From Azospirillum doebereinerae (GTDB taxonomy: Bacteria > Pseudomonadota > Alphaproteobacteria > Azospirillales > Azospirillaceae): a DNA stretch of 64,000 bases. The translations under genes and the position numbers were made by a program. How positions within the stretch are numbered: position 1 is the stretch's first letter; every line of letters begins with the position of its first letter. Under the pieces are notes generated by a model. That model had not been told where the DNA came from and searched no databases. It saw only the letters and a program-made list of their open reading frames with translations. Below are positions 26,222 through 35,468 of this stretch, one piece after another. Location: the NCBI RefSeq assembly GCF_003989665.1, contig NZ_RZIJ01000010.1, positions 149,926 through 213,925 on the forward strand, written 5' to 3'.

Positions 26222-27535
26222 TCAGGCGGCGAGCAGGTCGCTGTCGTGATGCACCGTGTGCAGCAGCGACGGGTCGACGAAGCCGCCGAGATCCGTGGCC
26301 GAGGCCGTGTGGGCGTCCGCCGCGACCGAGGCCGCCGCCGCGTCGGCCGCCTTGGCCTGGATCGCCGTGTGCGCCCAGACATCGGTCCCGTCCGCCCCGT
26401 CGAGGGAAGCCGCCTTCGCCTTGGCCGCGCTGCCGCCGCCGGCGAACAGGCCGGGCTTCACGGCGTTCATCTTGGTCCAGTCGACGCTGGTCCAATCGTC
26501 CTTCAGGATGCCGCCGGTGTCGCCCGAGTTCGGATTCCACGACCAGTAGGTCCAGCTGGCCCCCTGCTTGCCGGCGCCGAGGTCGTTGGTCCCGTTGCCG
26601 TCGAAATCGCCGTTCATGTACTGGACCAGCTTGGCCATGTACTGCTGGTCCTGCGCGGTGTCCAGCTTGCCGCCGAATTCGCCGACCAGCACCGGGTGCT
26701 TGTCCTGCTTCAGCATCCAGCCCCAATTGTCGTCGTAGACCTCCGGCAGGTTGTTCGGGAAGTCCTCGTCGTTGAACCAGCTCATCTGGTGGATGGACGG
26801 GCCGTAGGAGTGGACCGAATAGACCAGCTTGTCCGGGGTGTTGAACTCGACGCCGTGTTCCTTGGCGCCGCGCAGGTTGCCACCCCACCACTCCCAGCTG
26901 TCGTTCTGGATCTCGACGCCCTCGACCATCAGCAGCCAGTCCTTGTTGACGGACTGGATGGCGTTGCCGATGCGCTCGGCGGCGGCGGCCCAGTCGGTGG
27001 CCGCGTTGCCGTCGCCCCAGGTCGCCTGACCGTGCGGCTCGTTGTGCAGATCGGCGGCGACCACCGTGTCGTTGCCGGCGTAGCGCGTCGCCAGCATCTT
27101 CCAGTTCTCGATCATCTTGGATTCCGGGTACTTGTCCGTGTACCAGAGCCCGTTCTCGTTGGCCGAGGCGCCGTCGTCCGAGCGGTGATGGTCGAGGATG
27201 ATCTTCAGCCCGATGCGGCCGGCGTATTCGACGATGTGGTCGAAGACCTCCAACGTGGTCTTGCCTTCGAGGTCCGGGTTCTTCGAGTAATCGATGCCCG
27301 TCGGCACGCGGTCGCCGTCGAGCATCGCGTCGCTCCACGGCAGCCGGATGGCGTTGAACCCGAGGGTCTTCATCTGGTCCATCATGTGCCAGTAACCTTT
27401 GGTGTCCATCCCGTTCGGGTTGAAGGCGTAACCCTCCGCCCCGAACCAGTTGACACCCGTCAGCTTCACATTCTGACCTGAGGAATCGACGATCTGGTTG
27501 CCGTCCGTGTGCAGGAAGCCATTGGCGATGCTCAT
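26222..27535 (-). CDS. Glycoside hydrolase family 5 endoglucanase, leaderless
   Basis: The 437-residue product resembles GH5 cellulases that cut beta-1,4-glucans. Landmarks: LTGVNWFGAEGYAFNP, GFNAIRLPWSD, LDHHRSDDG, the acid/base glutamate in DLHNEPHG, SVHSYGPS, and the nucleophile glutamate in PVLVGEFGG, then WSWNPNSGDTGGI. There is no N-terminal signal peptide; instead about 75 extra C-terminal residues, rich in Ala and Asp and ending VHHDSDLLAA, look like a type I secretion tail. A cellulase could help root colonisation in a plant-associated bacterium, which is inference. It is monocistronic, with a clear terminator. Confidence 0.9.
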   Translation of the reverse strand: MSIANGFLHTDGNQIVDSSGQNVKLTGVNWFGAEGYAFNPNGMDTKGYWHMMDQMKTLGFNAIRLPWSDAMLDGDRVPTGIDYSKNPDLEGKTTLEVFDHIVEYAGRIGLKIILDHHRSDDGASANENGLWYTDKYPESKMIENWKMLATRYAGNDTVVAADLHNEPHGQATWGDGNAATDWAAAAERIGNAIQSVNKDWLLMVEGVEIQNDSWEWWGGNLRGAKEHGVEFNTPDKLVYSVHSYGPSIHQMSWFNDEDFPNNLPEVYDDNWGWMLKQDKHPVLVGEFGGKLDTAQDQQYMAKLVQYMNGDFDGNGTNDLGAGKQGASWTYWSWNPNSGDTGGILKDDWTSVDWTKMNAVKPGLFAGGGSAAKAKAASLDGADGTDVWAHTAIQAKAADAAAASVAADAHTASATDLGGFVDPSLLHTVHHDSDLLAA

Positions 27536-27803
27536 GGTGCGAAATCTCGTTTCCGTTTGCGTTGGACCGGAGATTGGCCGCGTATGGTTAACGAGATGTT
27601 ACCGGTATTCGCATCGCCAGGAGCGTGCGGGACGGCGTTGTGATCAAATCGAGACGGCGAAGAACACAGGCCGCTGCAAGAATTATCGCCCAAGCAATGC
27701 AGAGCCTCGTGTTGTGTCTGTTGTCGAAAATTTTAGATGAATCCGCAGTACCGTCTAAGACGGGGTGCCGGCTATCCCTTTTTGCAGCGGTTATTTTTGA
27801 TTT

Positions 27804-28886
27804 TCAGGCAAAGGCCGCCGATCTCAGCGTCGTTTCCACCCCGACGGCGCCGAGATGGCTCTCCACCCAGCGGTCGCCCGCCTTGCGCCCGGCCTCGCGC
27901 AGCCAGGACAGGAAGGCCCAATCCGTCATCATCTTGGAGTAGACACCGAGGTCGCCCAGTTCCGCATCGGCGTCGATCAGGTGCAGGCGGGGCGCCGCCC
28001 CGCAGGCCATCAGCGCCCGCAACTCGCGCACCAGCGGCGCGTTGAAGGTGATCTGGCTCAACCGCGCCGCGATGGCCCCCGGCTCCTCCGGCGTGTCCGG
28101 ACTGGTCAGTGGGTTGATCGTCACCACCGCGATGTCGACGCCGGGACAGGCCGCGATCAGCGGGAACACCGCCGGGTTGGCGACGTAGCCGCCGTCCCAG
28201 TAATCCTGCCCGTCGATCCGCACCGCGCGGAACAGATGCGGCAGGCAGGCCGAGGCCAGCAGATGGTCCACCCCGACCTGTGTCTCGTCGAACAGGGTCA
28301 GCCCGCCGGTCCGCACGTTGGTCGCGCTGACGAAGAGGCGCAACCCGCTGTCCTTGATCAGCGCCGGCTCGATCACCTCGCCCAGCAGCGCGCGCAGGGG
28401 ATGGAAGTCGGCCGATTGGATCTGATATGGCGTGATCCAGCGCCGCGCCCATTCCACCAAGTGCGTGCCCGGCGCGTTGTCGACGTTCCAGCGCCCGAAC
28501 ATCCGGCCGGTCAGGGTCGGCTGGATCGGGCCGAGCCGCCCGGCGGCGCTGACCTTTTCCCAGAAGCGGTCGAGTTCCGCCCGCGCGCCGTGCCGGCCGC
28601 CGCGCGCCCAGCCCTGGACCAGGATGGCGGCGTTCATCGCCCCGGCGCTGGCCCCGCTGACCCCGGCGATGTCGAGGCTTTCCTCCTCCAACAGCCGGTC
28701 GAGCACGCCCCAGGTGAAGGCGCCATGCGCGCCGCCGCCCTGCAGCGCCAGAGCCAGTCGGGTCTTGGGCCGGTCCATCGGAGGACGGGGGGAGGCGGGG
28801 GTTGGTTGCGGCGGAACCGGAACGGACGCTCCGGCGCCGCCCGGGCGGCGCCGCAGGGCGCCCCAGAGCTTCGCGAGTTTCGCCAT
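27804..28886 (-). CDS. Patatin-like phospholipase
   Basis: Patatin-domain proteins are Ser-Asp dyad lipid acyl hydrolases. The 360 residues hold the oxyanion motif LALQGGGAHGAFTWGVLD, the nucleophile elbow GVSGASAGAMNA, and the Asp motif in YWDGGYVANPAVFPLI. The N-terminal 40 residues are basic and proline-rich, not a classical signal peptide. ATG 28886 has GGAG seven to ten bases upstream; longer open frame further upstream overlaps the divergent methyltransferase and is rejected. Similar proteins sit near polyhydroxyalkanoate metabolism in some species, but nothing here supports that. Confidence 0.9.
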   Translation of the reverse strand: MAKLAKLWGALRRRPGGAGASVPVPPQPTPASPRPPMDRPKTRLALALQGGGAHGAFTWGVLDRLLEEESLDIAGVSGASAGAMNAAILVQGWARGGRHGARAELDRFWEKVSAAGRLGPIQPTLTGRMFGRWNVDNAPGTHLVEWARRWITPYQIQSADFHPLRALLGEVIEPALIKDSGLRLFVSATNVRTGGLTLFDETQVGVDHLLASACLPHLFRAVRIDGQDYWDGGYVANPAVFPLIAACPGVDIAVVTINPLTSPDTPEEPGAIAARLSQITFNAPLVRELRALMACGAAPRLHLIDADAELGDLGVYSKMMTDWAFLSWLREAGRKAGDRWVESHLGAVGVETTLRSAAFA

Positions 28887-29039
28887 GATCGGATCTCCAC
28901 GGTTATGCTGCATTGCAACATTAGATCTCCCTATCCCACCGACAAGACCAAGCCGGGTTTCGGAGGAAAAGACCCAAGCGCCGGTGGCGTGGAAAGGCCC
29001 GGCTGAATGCTCTAAGCATAAGGTCCCGCAACGTCGCGA

Positions 29040-29867
29040 GTGCCTCACCCCGTGCCGACGATCATACCCATCGAGGATCCGGAGGATCCGCGCATCGCCG
29101 CCTACCGCGACGTGCGCGAACGCGATCTGGTCGGGCGCGACGGACAGTTCATCGCCGAGGGCGCGGTCGTCGTCCGCAGCCTCGTGGAGGCGGAGCGCCA
29201 CCGCGCTCTGTCGCTGCTGATCGCCGACAAGCGGGTCGAGGCCCTGGCCCCCCTGCTGGCCAAGCTGCCGGAGGGCACGCCGGTCTACACGGCGGGACAG
29301 GCGGTGCTGGACCGCATCGTCGGCTTCGCGCTGCACCGGGGCATCCTGGCGCTCGGCGAAAAGGCACCCATGCCGAGCGTGGCCGACCTTCTGGCGGGAA
29401 CCGGCGCGCGGGCGCGGGTGGTGATGCTGTTCGGCATCGGCAACCACGACAATCTGGGCGGCATCTTCCGCAACGCCGCCGCCTTCGGCGCGGACGGGGT
29501 GATCCTCGATTCCGGCTGCTGCGACCCGCTCTACCGCAAGGCCATCCGCGTGTCGGTGGGCGCGACCCTGCTGGTCCCCACCGCCCGGCTGGAAGCCGGG
29601 GAGGATCCCCTGGCCCTGCTCGACCGCGCCGGTTTCCAGGCGGTGGCGCTCAGTCCCGCCGGGGCCGAGCCGCTCTCCGCGCTGGCACCGCCGCCGCGCG
29701 CCGCCCTGCTGTTCGGGTCGGAGGGCCCGGGCCTGCCGCCCGCCCTGCTGGCCGGCAGCCGCACGGTGCGCATCCCGATGACCGGAAGCTTCGACTCGCT
29801 GAACGTGGCGACCACCAGCGGCATCGTCCTCCACCATTTCGCCGCCGATCCGGAGCAGAGCCGATGA
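29040..29867 (+). CDS. SpoU/TrmH family RNA 2'-O-methyltransferase
   Basis: These knotted (SPOUT) enzymes methylate the ribose of tRNA or rRNA. The 275 residues have an N-terminal substrate-binding region (GQFIAEGAVVVRSLVEAERH) and the C-terminal knot with the three family motifs: GNHDNLGGIFRNAAAFGADGVIL, LFGSEGPGLPP and IPMTGSFDSLNVATTSGIVLHH. Start is GTG 29040, with an alternative GTG four codons later. The stop overlaps the ATG of the following helicase (ATGA), suggesting coupled expression of two RNA-acting enzymes. Which RNA is modified is not determinable. Confidence 0.92.
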   Translation: MPHPVPTIIPIEDPEDPRIAAYRDVRERDLVGRDGQFIAEGAVVVRSLVEAERHRALSLLIADKRVEALAPLLAKLPEGTPVYTAGQAVLDRIVGFALHRGILALGEKAPMPSVADLLAGTGARARVVMLFGIGNHDNLGGIFRNAAAFGADGVILDSGCCDPLYRKAIRVSVGATLLVPTARLEAGEDPLALLDRAGFQAVALSPAGAEPLSALAPPPRAALLFGSEGPGLPPALLAGSRTVRIPMTGSFDSLNVATTSGIVLHHFAADPEQSR

Positions 29868-32101
29868 GCAACCCCATCCAGGACACCGGCGACCATGACG
29901 ACGGCGACGAAGCCCTCGCCGCCGCCGACCCGCATCTGGTCCACGACCTCGCCCTGGCGCACCCGGAGGTGACGACGCTGGCGGCGGCCGGGCTGGCGCG
30001 GATGATCGACGCGGAGGGGCGTGGGCTGGTTCCGCTCGGCCTGCCGCTCCCCAAAGGCAAGCGCGACCTGCTGGTGCCGGCCGAGCGGCGCGACGCGATC
30101 CGGCTGGAGATCGGCGGCCGCATCGACCGCGCCCACCGCCGGGACGCCCTGCTGGCCCAGGGGCGCCGCGCGCTGGACGGCACCCGCACCGCCCTGCTCT
30201 CCGCCGAGGATCGCACCCGCGTGCGCGCCGTCCGCACCGACGAACTGCGCTGGCCCGGCCTGCCCCTGCCCGTCCGCCTCCAGGCGAGCCGCAGCCTCGA
30301 CGCGCTGGAGCTGTCGGATTTGGGCGACGCCGAACTCGCTGGCCGGCTGGAACACGACCCCGCCTTGGCCGGCGCTCTGGACGACTCCCTGTCGCGCGTC
30401 GCCGCCGCGCTCCGCGCCTACGCCGAAGAGATCGGCGAGCCGGCCGACGACTGGACCTTCGCCGCCTTCGCCGACCGGCTGACCCGCGCCGCCCGCAACC
30501 GCTTCGACGCCGACGATCTGCTCGACCGCTGGGAGCGCGAGCACGACCAGTGGCGCCGCGACCGTGCCGAGGCGCGCGGCCGGGCCTACGTCGACCGCCA
30601 TTTCGACTTCGCCCGCTTCGAGCGGCTGTTCCCGGTGGCGCGCGGCCTCAATCGCAAACTGGTGCTGGTGATCGGCCCGACCAACTCCGGCAAGACGCAC
30701 CGCGCCATCGGCGCCTTGAAATCCGCCCGCGACGGCGTCTACCTCGCGCCGCTTCGCCTGCTGGCGCTGGAGGTGATGGAGCGCCTGAACGCCGAGGGCA
30801 CCCCCACCACGCTGGTCACCGGCGAGGAGGAGATCCGCACCCCCGGCGCCCGCCACACCGCTTCCACCATCGAGGTGATGGATCCCGACCGCCCGGTCGC
30901 GGTTGCGGTGATCGACGAGATCCAGATGCTGGCCGACCCGGACCGCGGCTGGGCCTGGACCGCCGCGCTGATGGGGGTGCCGGCGGAGACCGTCTACATC
31001 CTCGGCGCGCCGGAGGTCCGCCCGCTGGTCGAGCGCGCCGCCGCCCATCTCGGCGAGCCGCTGGAGGTGGTGGAATTGGACCGCAAGACCCCGCTGACCG
31101 CGCTGGACCGCCGGCTCGACTGGCCGGAGATCGAGCCCGGCGACGCGCTGATCGCCTTTTCCCGGCGCGAGGTCCATTCCGTGCGCGACACGCTGCTGGC
31201 GCGCGGCCTCACGGTGGCGACCGTCTACGGCGCCTTGGCGCCCGCCGTCCGGCGGCGCGAGGCGGCGCGCTTCCTGTCCGGCGAGGCCGACGTGGTGGTG
31301 GCGACCGACGCCATCGGGATGGGGCTGAACCTGCCTTGCCGCCGGGTGCTGTTCACCGCCCTGGAGAAGTTCGACGGCACCGCCATCCGCCCGCTGACCG
31401 CGACGGAGGTCAAGCAGATCGCCGGCCGCGCCGGCCGCTTCGGCCAGTTCGAGGAGGGCTTCTACGGAGTGGTGGCGCGCGGCACGCCGGCCCAACTGCG
31501 CCAGCTGCTGGAGCGCCCCGACCACCGGCTGCACCCCAACGCCCCGCTGTCCGTCCGCCCGACCCGCGCCATGTTGGCCCGGCTGGCCGGCCACATCGGG
31601 ACGCAGGAGACCCGGCTGCTGGTCGATTGCTTCGCCGACGCCGCCGTCGCCGGATCGCCCTTCCGGCTGTCGGACCTGTCGGGGCTGCGGCGCGCGGCGC
31701 TGCTGCTGGACGCCCGTCGGCTGAGTCTGTCCGACCGGCTCGACCTGCTGCTCGCCCCTGCCGACCTGGAGGACCCCGCCGACGCCAAGGTCTACGCCGC
31801 GATCCTGGAGGCCGTCGAGGCGCGGGAGACTCTGCCGCTCGGTCGCCTGATTCCGCCCCGGCTGGACGGACTTGAAGCTGACCTGTTGGAGGGGCTGTCG
31901 CGCGCCTGCGATCTGTATTTCTGGGCGGCGCGAAAGTTTCCCGATTCTCTGCCGGACCGCGACCACGTGCGCGCAACCCGCGACGCGATCGGCCAGCGCT
32001 TGTCGGAACGGCTGGCGTCGCGCGCGCGACGCCGCGAACCGCCGCCCGCCGCCGGCTTCCGGGGGGCGCCGCGCAAGCGCTTCGGTCCGAAACGGCGTTG
32101 A
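29864..32101 (+). CDS. SUV3-like superfamily 2 RNA helicase
   Basis: The 745-residue protein resembles the mitochondrial degradosome helicase SUV3 and its alphaproteobacterial relatives. Helicase motifs appear in order: Walker A GPTNSGKTHRA near residue 270, APLRLLALEV, TGEEE, the DEIQ Walker B near 349, ATDAIGMGLNLP and the arginine-finger motif QIAGRAGRFG near 520. The first 260 residues lack recognised motifs and are charged, and the C-terminus is a basic tail (PPAAGFRGAPRKRFGPKRR) suited to RNA binding. It is translationally coupled to the upstream RNA methyltransferase, which suggests a shared RNA-processing role. Confidence 0.9.
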   Translation: MSNPIQDTGDHDDGDEALAAADPHLVHDLALAHPEVTTLAAAGLARMIDAEGRGLVPLGLPLPKGKRDLLVPAERRDAIRLEIGGRIDRAHRRDALLAQGRRALDGTRTALLSAEDRTRVRAVRTDELRWPGLPLPVRLQASRSLDALELSDLGDAELAGRLEHDPALAGALDDSLSRVAAALRAYAEEIGEPADDWTFAAFADRLTRAARNRFDADDLLDRWEREHDQWRRDRAEARGRAYVDRHFDFARFERLFPVARGLNRKLVLVIGPTNSGKTHRAIGALKSARDGVYLAPLRLLALEVMERLNAEGTPTTLVTGEEEIRTPGARHTASTIEVMDPDRPVAVAVIDEIQMLADPDRGWAWTAALMGVPAETVYILGAPEVRPLVERAAAHLGEPLEVVELDRKTPLTALDRRLDWPEIEPGDALIAFSRREVHSVRDTLLARGLTVATVYGALAPAVRRREAARFLSGEADVVVATDAIGMGLNLPCRRVLFTALEKFDGTAIRPLTATEVKQIAGRAGRFGQFEEGFYGVVARGTPAQLRQLLERPDHRLHPNAPLSVRPTRAMLARLAGHIGTQETRLLVDCFADAAVAGSPFRLSDLSGLRRAALLLDARRLSLSDRLDLLLAPADLEDPADAKVYAAILEAVEARETLPLGRLIPPRLDGLEADLLEGLSRACDLYFWAARKFPDSLPDRDHVRATRDAIGQRLSERLASRARRREPPPAAGFRGAPRKRFGPKRR

Positions 32102-32308
32102 GAAGGAGTGAGAATGAGACAGTGAACGATTTGCCCTTTACATTGTTCTGAACACACGGATCATCTCTCCCCGCGGGGTGGCCGGAGATAGGGAGAGGCT
32201 ATCGCTGCGCATGGAAGTCCCGATTGGACCTTCGCGCCCCGCGATGCCACCTTCCAAGAACCGGCCACGCGCGTGTCCGGCAACCGTCGTCGTTCAGGAG
32301 CCTCCGGC

Positions 32309-33601
32309 GTGACCACCCCCTCTTCCCGCGCGCAATCCGCCACCGCTCCGGTTCCGATGCCCCCCCGCCGTTTCTGGACGATGATGGGCCCCGGCTTCGT
32401 CGTCGCCGTCGGCTACATGGATCCGGGCAACTGGGCCACCGACATCGCCGCCGGGTCGAGCTTCGGCTTCGCCCTGCTGTCGGCGGTGCTGATCGCCAGC
32501 CTCGCCGGCATCTTCCTGCAAACCCTGATCGTCCGGCTGACGCTGGCGACCGGCAAGGATCTGGCCCGCCTGATCCGCGACCGCTTCCCGCGCCCGGTGG
32601 CGATGGTGGTGTGGGCGGTGTCGGAGCTGGCGATGGTCGCCACCGATCTGGCCGAGCTGCTGGGCAGCGCCATCGCGCTGAAGCTGCTGTTCGGCATCCC
32701 GATCCTGGCCGGGGTGGTGATCGCCGCCGTCGCCACCTTCGCCATCCTGGCCCTGCCCGGCGCGCGCGGCCGGGCGCCGGAGCTGGTGGTGGGCGCGCTG
32801 ATGAGCGTGGTCGTCGTCTGTTTCGGCTGGGAGTTGCTGATCGCCAAGCCCGACGCTGGCGCCCTGCTGGCCGGTCTGGTGCCCACCGTCGAACTGGCCC
32901 GCGACCCGGAGATGCTCTACCTGTCGCTCGGCATCATCGGCGCCACCGTCATGCCGCACAACCTGTTCCTGCATTCCGGCTTGGTGCGCTCGCGGCTGGC
33001 AGCGGAGGCGACCGACGCCGAGCGGCAACGCGCCGCCCGCTGGCTGACCATCGATCTGGCGAGCGCCCTGACGCTGGCCGGTCTGGTCAACGGCGCCATC
33101 CTGGCCGTCGCCGCCGTCGCCTTCCAAGGCATCGCGCCGGAAGCCAGCCCGCCCGGCATCGAGGACGCCCACGCCCTGCTGGACAGCACCATCGGCACCG
33201 GTGCGGCCCTGATCTTCGCCGTGGCCCTGCTGGCCGCCGGGCAAAGCTCCACCACCACCGGGACGATGGCCGGGCAGATCGTCACGGAAGGCTTCCTGAA
33301 CCTGCGGATGCGCCCGCTGATGCGCGCGCTCGTCACCCGCAGCGCCTCCCTGGTGCCGGCGCTGGCCATCCTGTGGACCTCGGGCGACGGCGCGGCGGAC
33401 GAGTTGCTGGTGCTGAGCCAGGTGATCCTGGCGCTGACCCTGCCCTTCATCCTGGTGCCGATGCTGCTGCTGCTGCGCAACCGCGATCTGATGGGCGGTT
33501 TGGCGATGGCGCCGCTGACCCTGCGGCTGGCCAGCGCCATGGTGCTGGTGCTGACCGGCCTGTCGGGCTGGCTGGCCGGGACCACCGCCATGGTGTCCTG
33601 A
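32309..33601 (+). CDS. mntH: Nramp-type divalent metal (manganese) transporter
   Basis: Nramp carriers import Mn2+ or Fe2+ with protons across the inner membrane. The 430-residue protein has about eleven hydrophobic segments, with the metal-binding DPGN motif in TM1 (GYMDPGNWATDIAAG) and MPHNLFLHS in TM6, both complete. GTG 32309 is preferred because AGGAG lies eight bases upstream; a GTG twelve codons earlier has none. The 200-base leader contains inverted repeats, but I could not match it to a known manganese riboswitch or MntR site. Confidence 0.92.
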   Translation: MTTPSSRAQSATAPVPMPPRRFWTMMGPGFVVAVGYMDPGNWATDIAAGSSFGFALLSAVLIASLAGIFLQTLIVRLTLATGKDLARLIRDRFPRPVAMVVWAVSELAMVATDLAELLGSAIALKLLFGIPILAGVVIAAVATFAILALPGARGRAPELVVGALMSVVVVCFGWELLIAKPDAGALLAGLVPTVELARDPEMLYLSLGIIGATVMPHNLFLHSGLVRSRLAAEATDAERQRAARWLTIDLASALTLAGLVNGAILAVAAVAFQGIAPEASPPGIEDAHALLDSTIGTGAALIFAVALLAAGQSSTTTGTMAGQIVTEGFLNLRMRPLMRALVTRSASLVPALAILWTSGDGAADELLVLSQVILALTLPFILVPMLLLLRNRDLMGGLAMAPLTLRLASAMVLVLTGLSGWLAGTTAMVS

Positions 33602-33700
33602 CTGACGGGCTTGCTGCGGTAGCGCGTCGGACGCTCGACCGGGAGCGGGGAATGGTCCATGGTGCGCGCCCCGCTTCCCCCATTCCACCGGACACTTCTT

Positions 33701-33916
33701 ATGGACCCCGCTCTCGAACAGCGTCTGACCGATCTCGAAAGCCGTGTCGCCCATCACGAGCGCATGGCCGAGGAAATGTCGGAGGTCCTCTACGAGCAGA
33801 GCCGCACCATCGACCGGCTGACGCTCCACCTGCGCCGCCTGCGCGAACAGATGGCGGAGGTCGAGGCCGGCGGGGGACGCTCGCCGCAGGACGACCGCCC
33901 CCCGCCGCATTACTGA
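33701..33916 (+). CDS. slyX: SlyX family protein
   Basis: The 71-residue product is a short coiled coil: EQRLTDLESRVAHHERMAEE followed by LYEQSRTIDRLTLHLRRLRE and a polar Pro-rich tail ending PPPHY. This ending and layout are diagnostic of SlyX, whose function is not known. ATG 33701 gives the family's usual length; an earlier ATG at 33659 would add 14 unconserved residues. Confidence 0.88.
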   Translation: MDPALEQRLTDLESRVAHHERMAEEMSEVLYEQSRTIDRLTLHLRRLREQMAEVEAGGGRSPQDDRPPPHY

Positions 33917-33928
33917 GCGGGCGCCGGC

Positions 33929-35410
33929 TCAGGCGTAACCGTCGTAGACGACCTCGGTCATCATTCCCGTCGCCATGTGCAGCAGGTTGTGGCAGTGCAG
34001 CGGCCAGCGGCCGGGGTTGTCCGCGTCGAAGGCCACGGCGACGCTCCCTCTTACCGGCACCAGCACCGTGTCGCGCACCGCCCCGGCCAGCGGCGCGCCG
34101 TTCAGCGCGACCACCTGAAAGTGATGGCCATGCAGGTGCATCGGGTGGGCCATGTCCGACGCGTTCTCCAGCGTCAGGACCACCCGTTGTCCCTTGGCGA
34201 CCGTCAAGGGCGCGTGCGCGCCGAACGCGCGGTCGTCGAGCGTCCAAGCATAGGGCATCATCGATCCGGTCAGCCGCAGGCGGGCCGTGACGTCCGCCGC
34301 CCGCGCCGGCAACGGGGCGAGCGCGGTGAGGCGCCCCTCCAACCCCAGGTCGAGCGCGCCGGTGGCCTCGGACGACCGGCCGGACAACTTCGTCACCGCC
34401 GCACCGGCGCTCGCCAGAACGATGCCGGTGCGTTCCACCGCCCCTTCGCGCAGAGCCAGGATTGGAAAGGCGCCGCCCTCGGCGGGCAGGGTCAGGCGGA
34501 TGTCCAGACGCTGGCCCATCGTCATCCCGAAGCGGCGCCCCTCCACCGGTCGGACCGGCGTGCCGTCCACCGCGATCACGCGGCCGGTCAGGCCGCCAAG
34601 GTCGATGTGGAAGGCGGTCGAGGTCGCTCCGTTGATGATCCGCAGCCGCACCCGGCCGCCCCGCTCCACCCGCACCAGTTCGGGATCGTCGAGGGTGCGG
34701 TCGTTGGCGAGGTAGGCGTCGTACTCGACGTCGTTCAGGTCCATCGCCATGGCCCCGCCGCCCATCCCGTGCATGGCGTGGCCGGAAGCGGCCGGGGCCG
34801 GCATGGCGTGGTTCATGCCGGCGTGACCGCCGCCATGCCCGGCTCCATGGCCGGAGGGCACCGCGCCACCGGTCAGGCCGGCCAGCAACTCCGCCGGATC
34901 GCGGAAGGTGAAGTCGTGCAGCAGGACCACCACCTCCTGCTCGTCGGCGAGCCGGTCGTCGGCGCTTCGCACGATCAGCGGCGCGGCCATCAGGCGCTGC
35001 TCCTGCAGACCGTGGTGGGAATGCATCCAGTGTGTTCCCGGACGCGGCTCGTAAGCGTAGGACACCGTCGTGCCATCGGGGATGTTCGGGCGGTTGAGGT
35101 CGGCGACGCCGTCCTGGACGTAGGGCGGGGTCTGTCCATGCCAGTGGATGACGCTGTCCTCGCCCGATCGGTTGGCGAGGTCGACCAGGAAACGTCGGCC
35201 GGGATCGAGGGTCAGACCGGCGGTGCCATCGGGCTGGCGGATGCCGAAGACGGTGGCGGCCTTGCCGTTCACCTCCAGCGTGCGGCCGTCAACCGTCAGC
35301 CGGGTGGCGGCGCCGGCAGCAAGAGCACGCGGAAATGCGGGAAGCAGGGCGGCGCAGCCGCCGGCGGCGGCCGTGGCCAACAGGCGACGGCGGGAAACTG
35401 GGAGAGTCAT
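33929..35410 (-). CDS. Multicopper oxidase with Tat signal (CopA/CueO-like)
   Basis: The 493-residue enzyme should act in the periplasm, oxidising Cu(I) or organic substrates with oxygen. It starts with a twin-arginine signal (SRRRLLATAAAGGCAALL). All four copper-ligand clusters are present: HWHGQ, HWMHSHHG, HPMHLHGHHF and HCHNLLHMATGM. Between cupredoxin domains is a His/Met/Gly-rich insert around residues 190-220 (HGAGHGGGHAGMNHAM and AMHGMGGGAMAMD), typical of copper-tolerance oxidases that bind extra copper. Just upstream on the same strand lies a small secreted His/Cys-rich protein, so the pair probably forms a copper-response unit. Confidence 0.93.
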   Translation of the reverse strand: MTLPVSRRRLLATAAAGGCAALLPAFPRALAAGAATRLTVDGRTLEVNGKAATVFGIRQPDGTAGLTLDPGRRFLVDLANRSGEDSVIHWHGQTPPYVQDGVADLNRPNIPDGTTVSYAYEPRPGTHWMHSHHGLQEQRLMAAPLIVRSADDRLADEQEVVVLLHDFTFRDPAELLAGLTGGAVPSGHGAGHGGGHAGMNHAMPAPAASGHAMHGMGGGAMAMDLNDVEYDAYLANDRTLDDPELVRVERGGRVRLRIINGATSTAFHIDLGGLTGRVIAVDGTPVRPVEGRRFGMTMGQRLDIRLTLPAEGGAFPILALREGAVERTGIVLASAGAAVTKLSGRSSEATGALDLGLEGRLTALAPLPARAADVTARLRLTGSMMPYAWTLDDRAFGAHAPLTVAKGQRVVLTLENASDMAHPMHLHGHHFQVVALNGAPLAGAVRDTVLVPVRGSVAVAFDADNPGRWPLHCHNLLHMATGMMTEVVYDGYA

Positions 35411-35468
35411 GAGGGACTCCGGAAAAGGCAGGGATGAGGATGAGGGATGCCCCTAACCAGGGCAGCGG

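Noticed and set aside
27536..27803. A plus-strand frame of about 105 codons between cellulase and patatin
   Set aside because: It has no ribosome site, overlaps the 3' end of patatin antisense, and has poor codon character.
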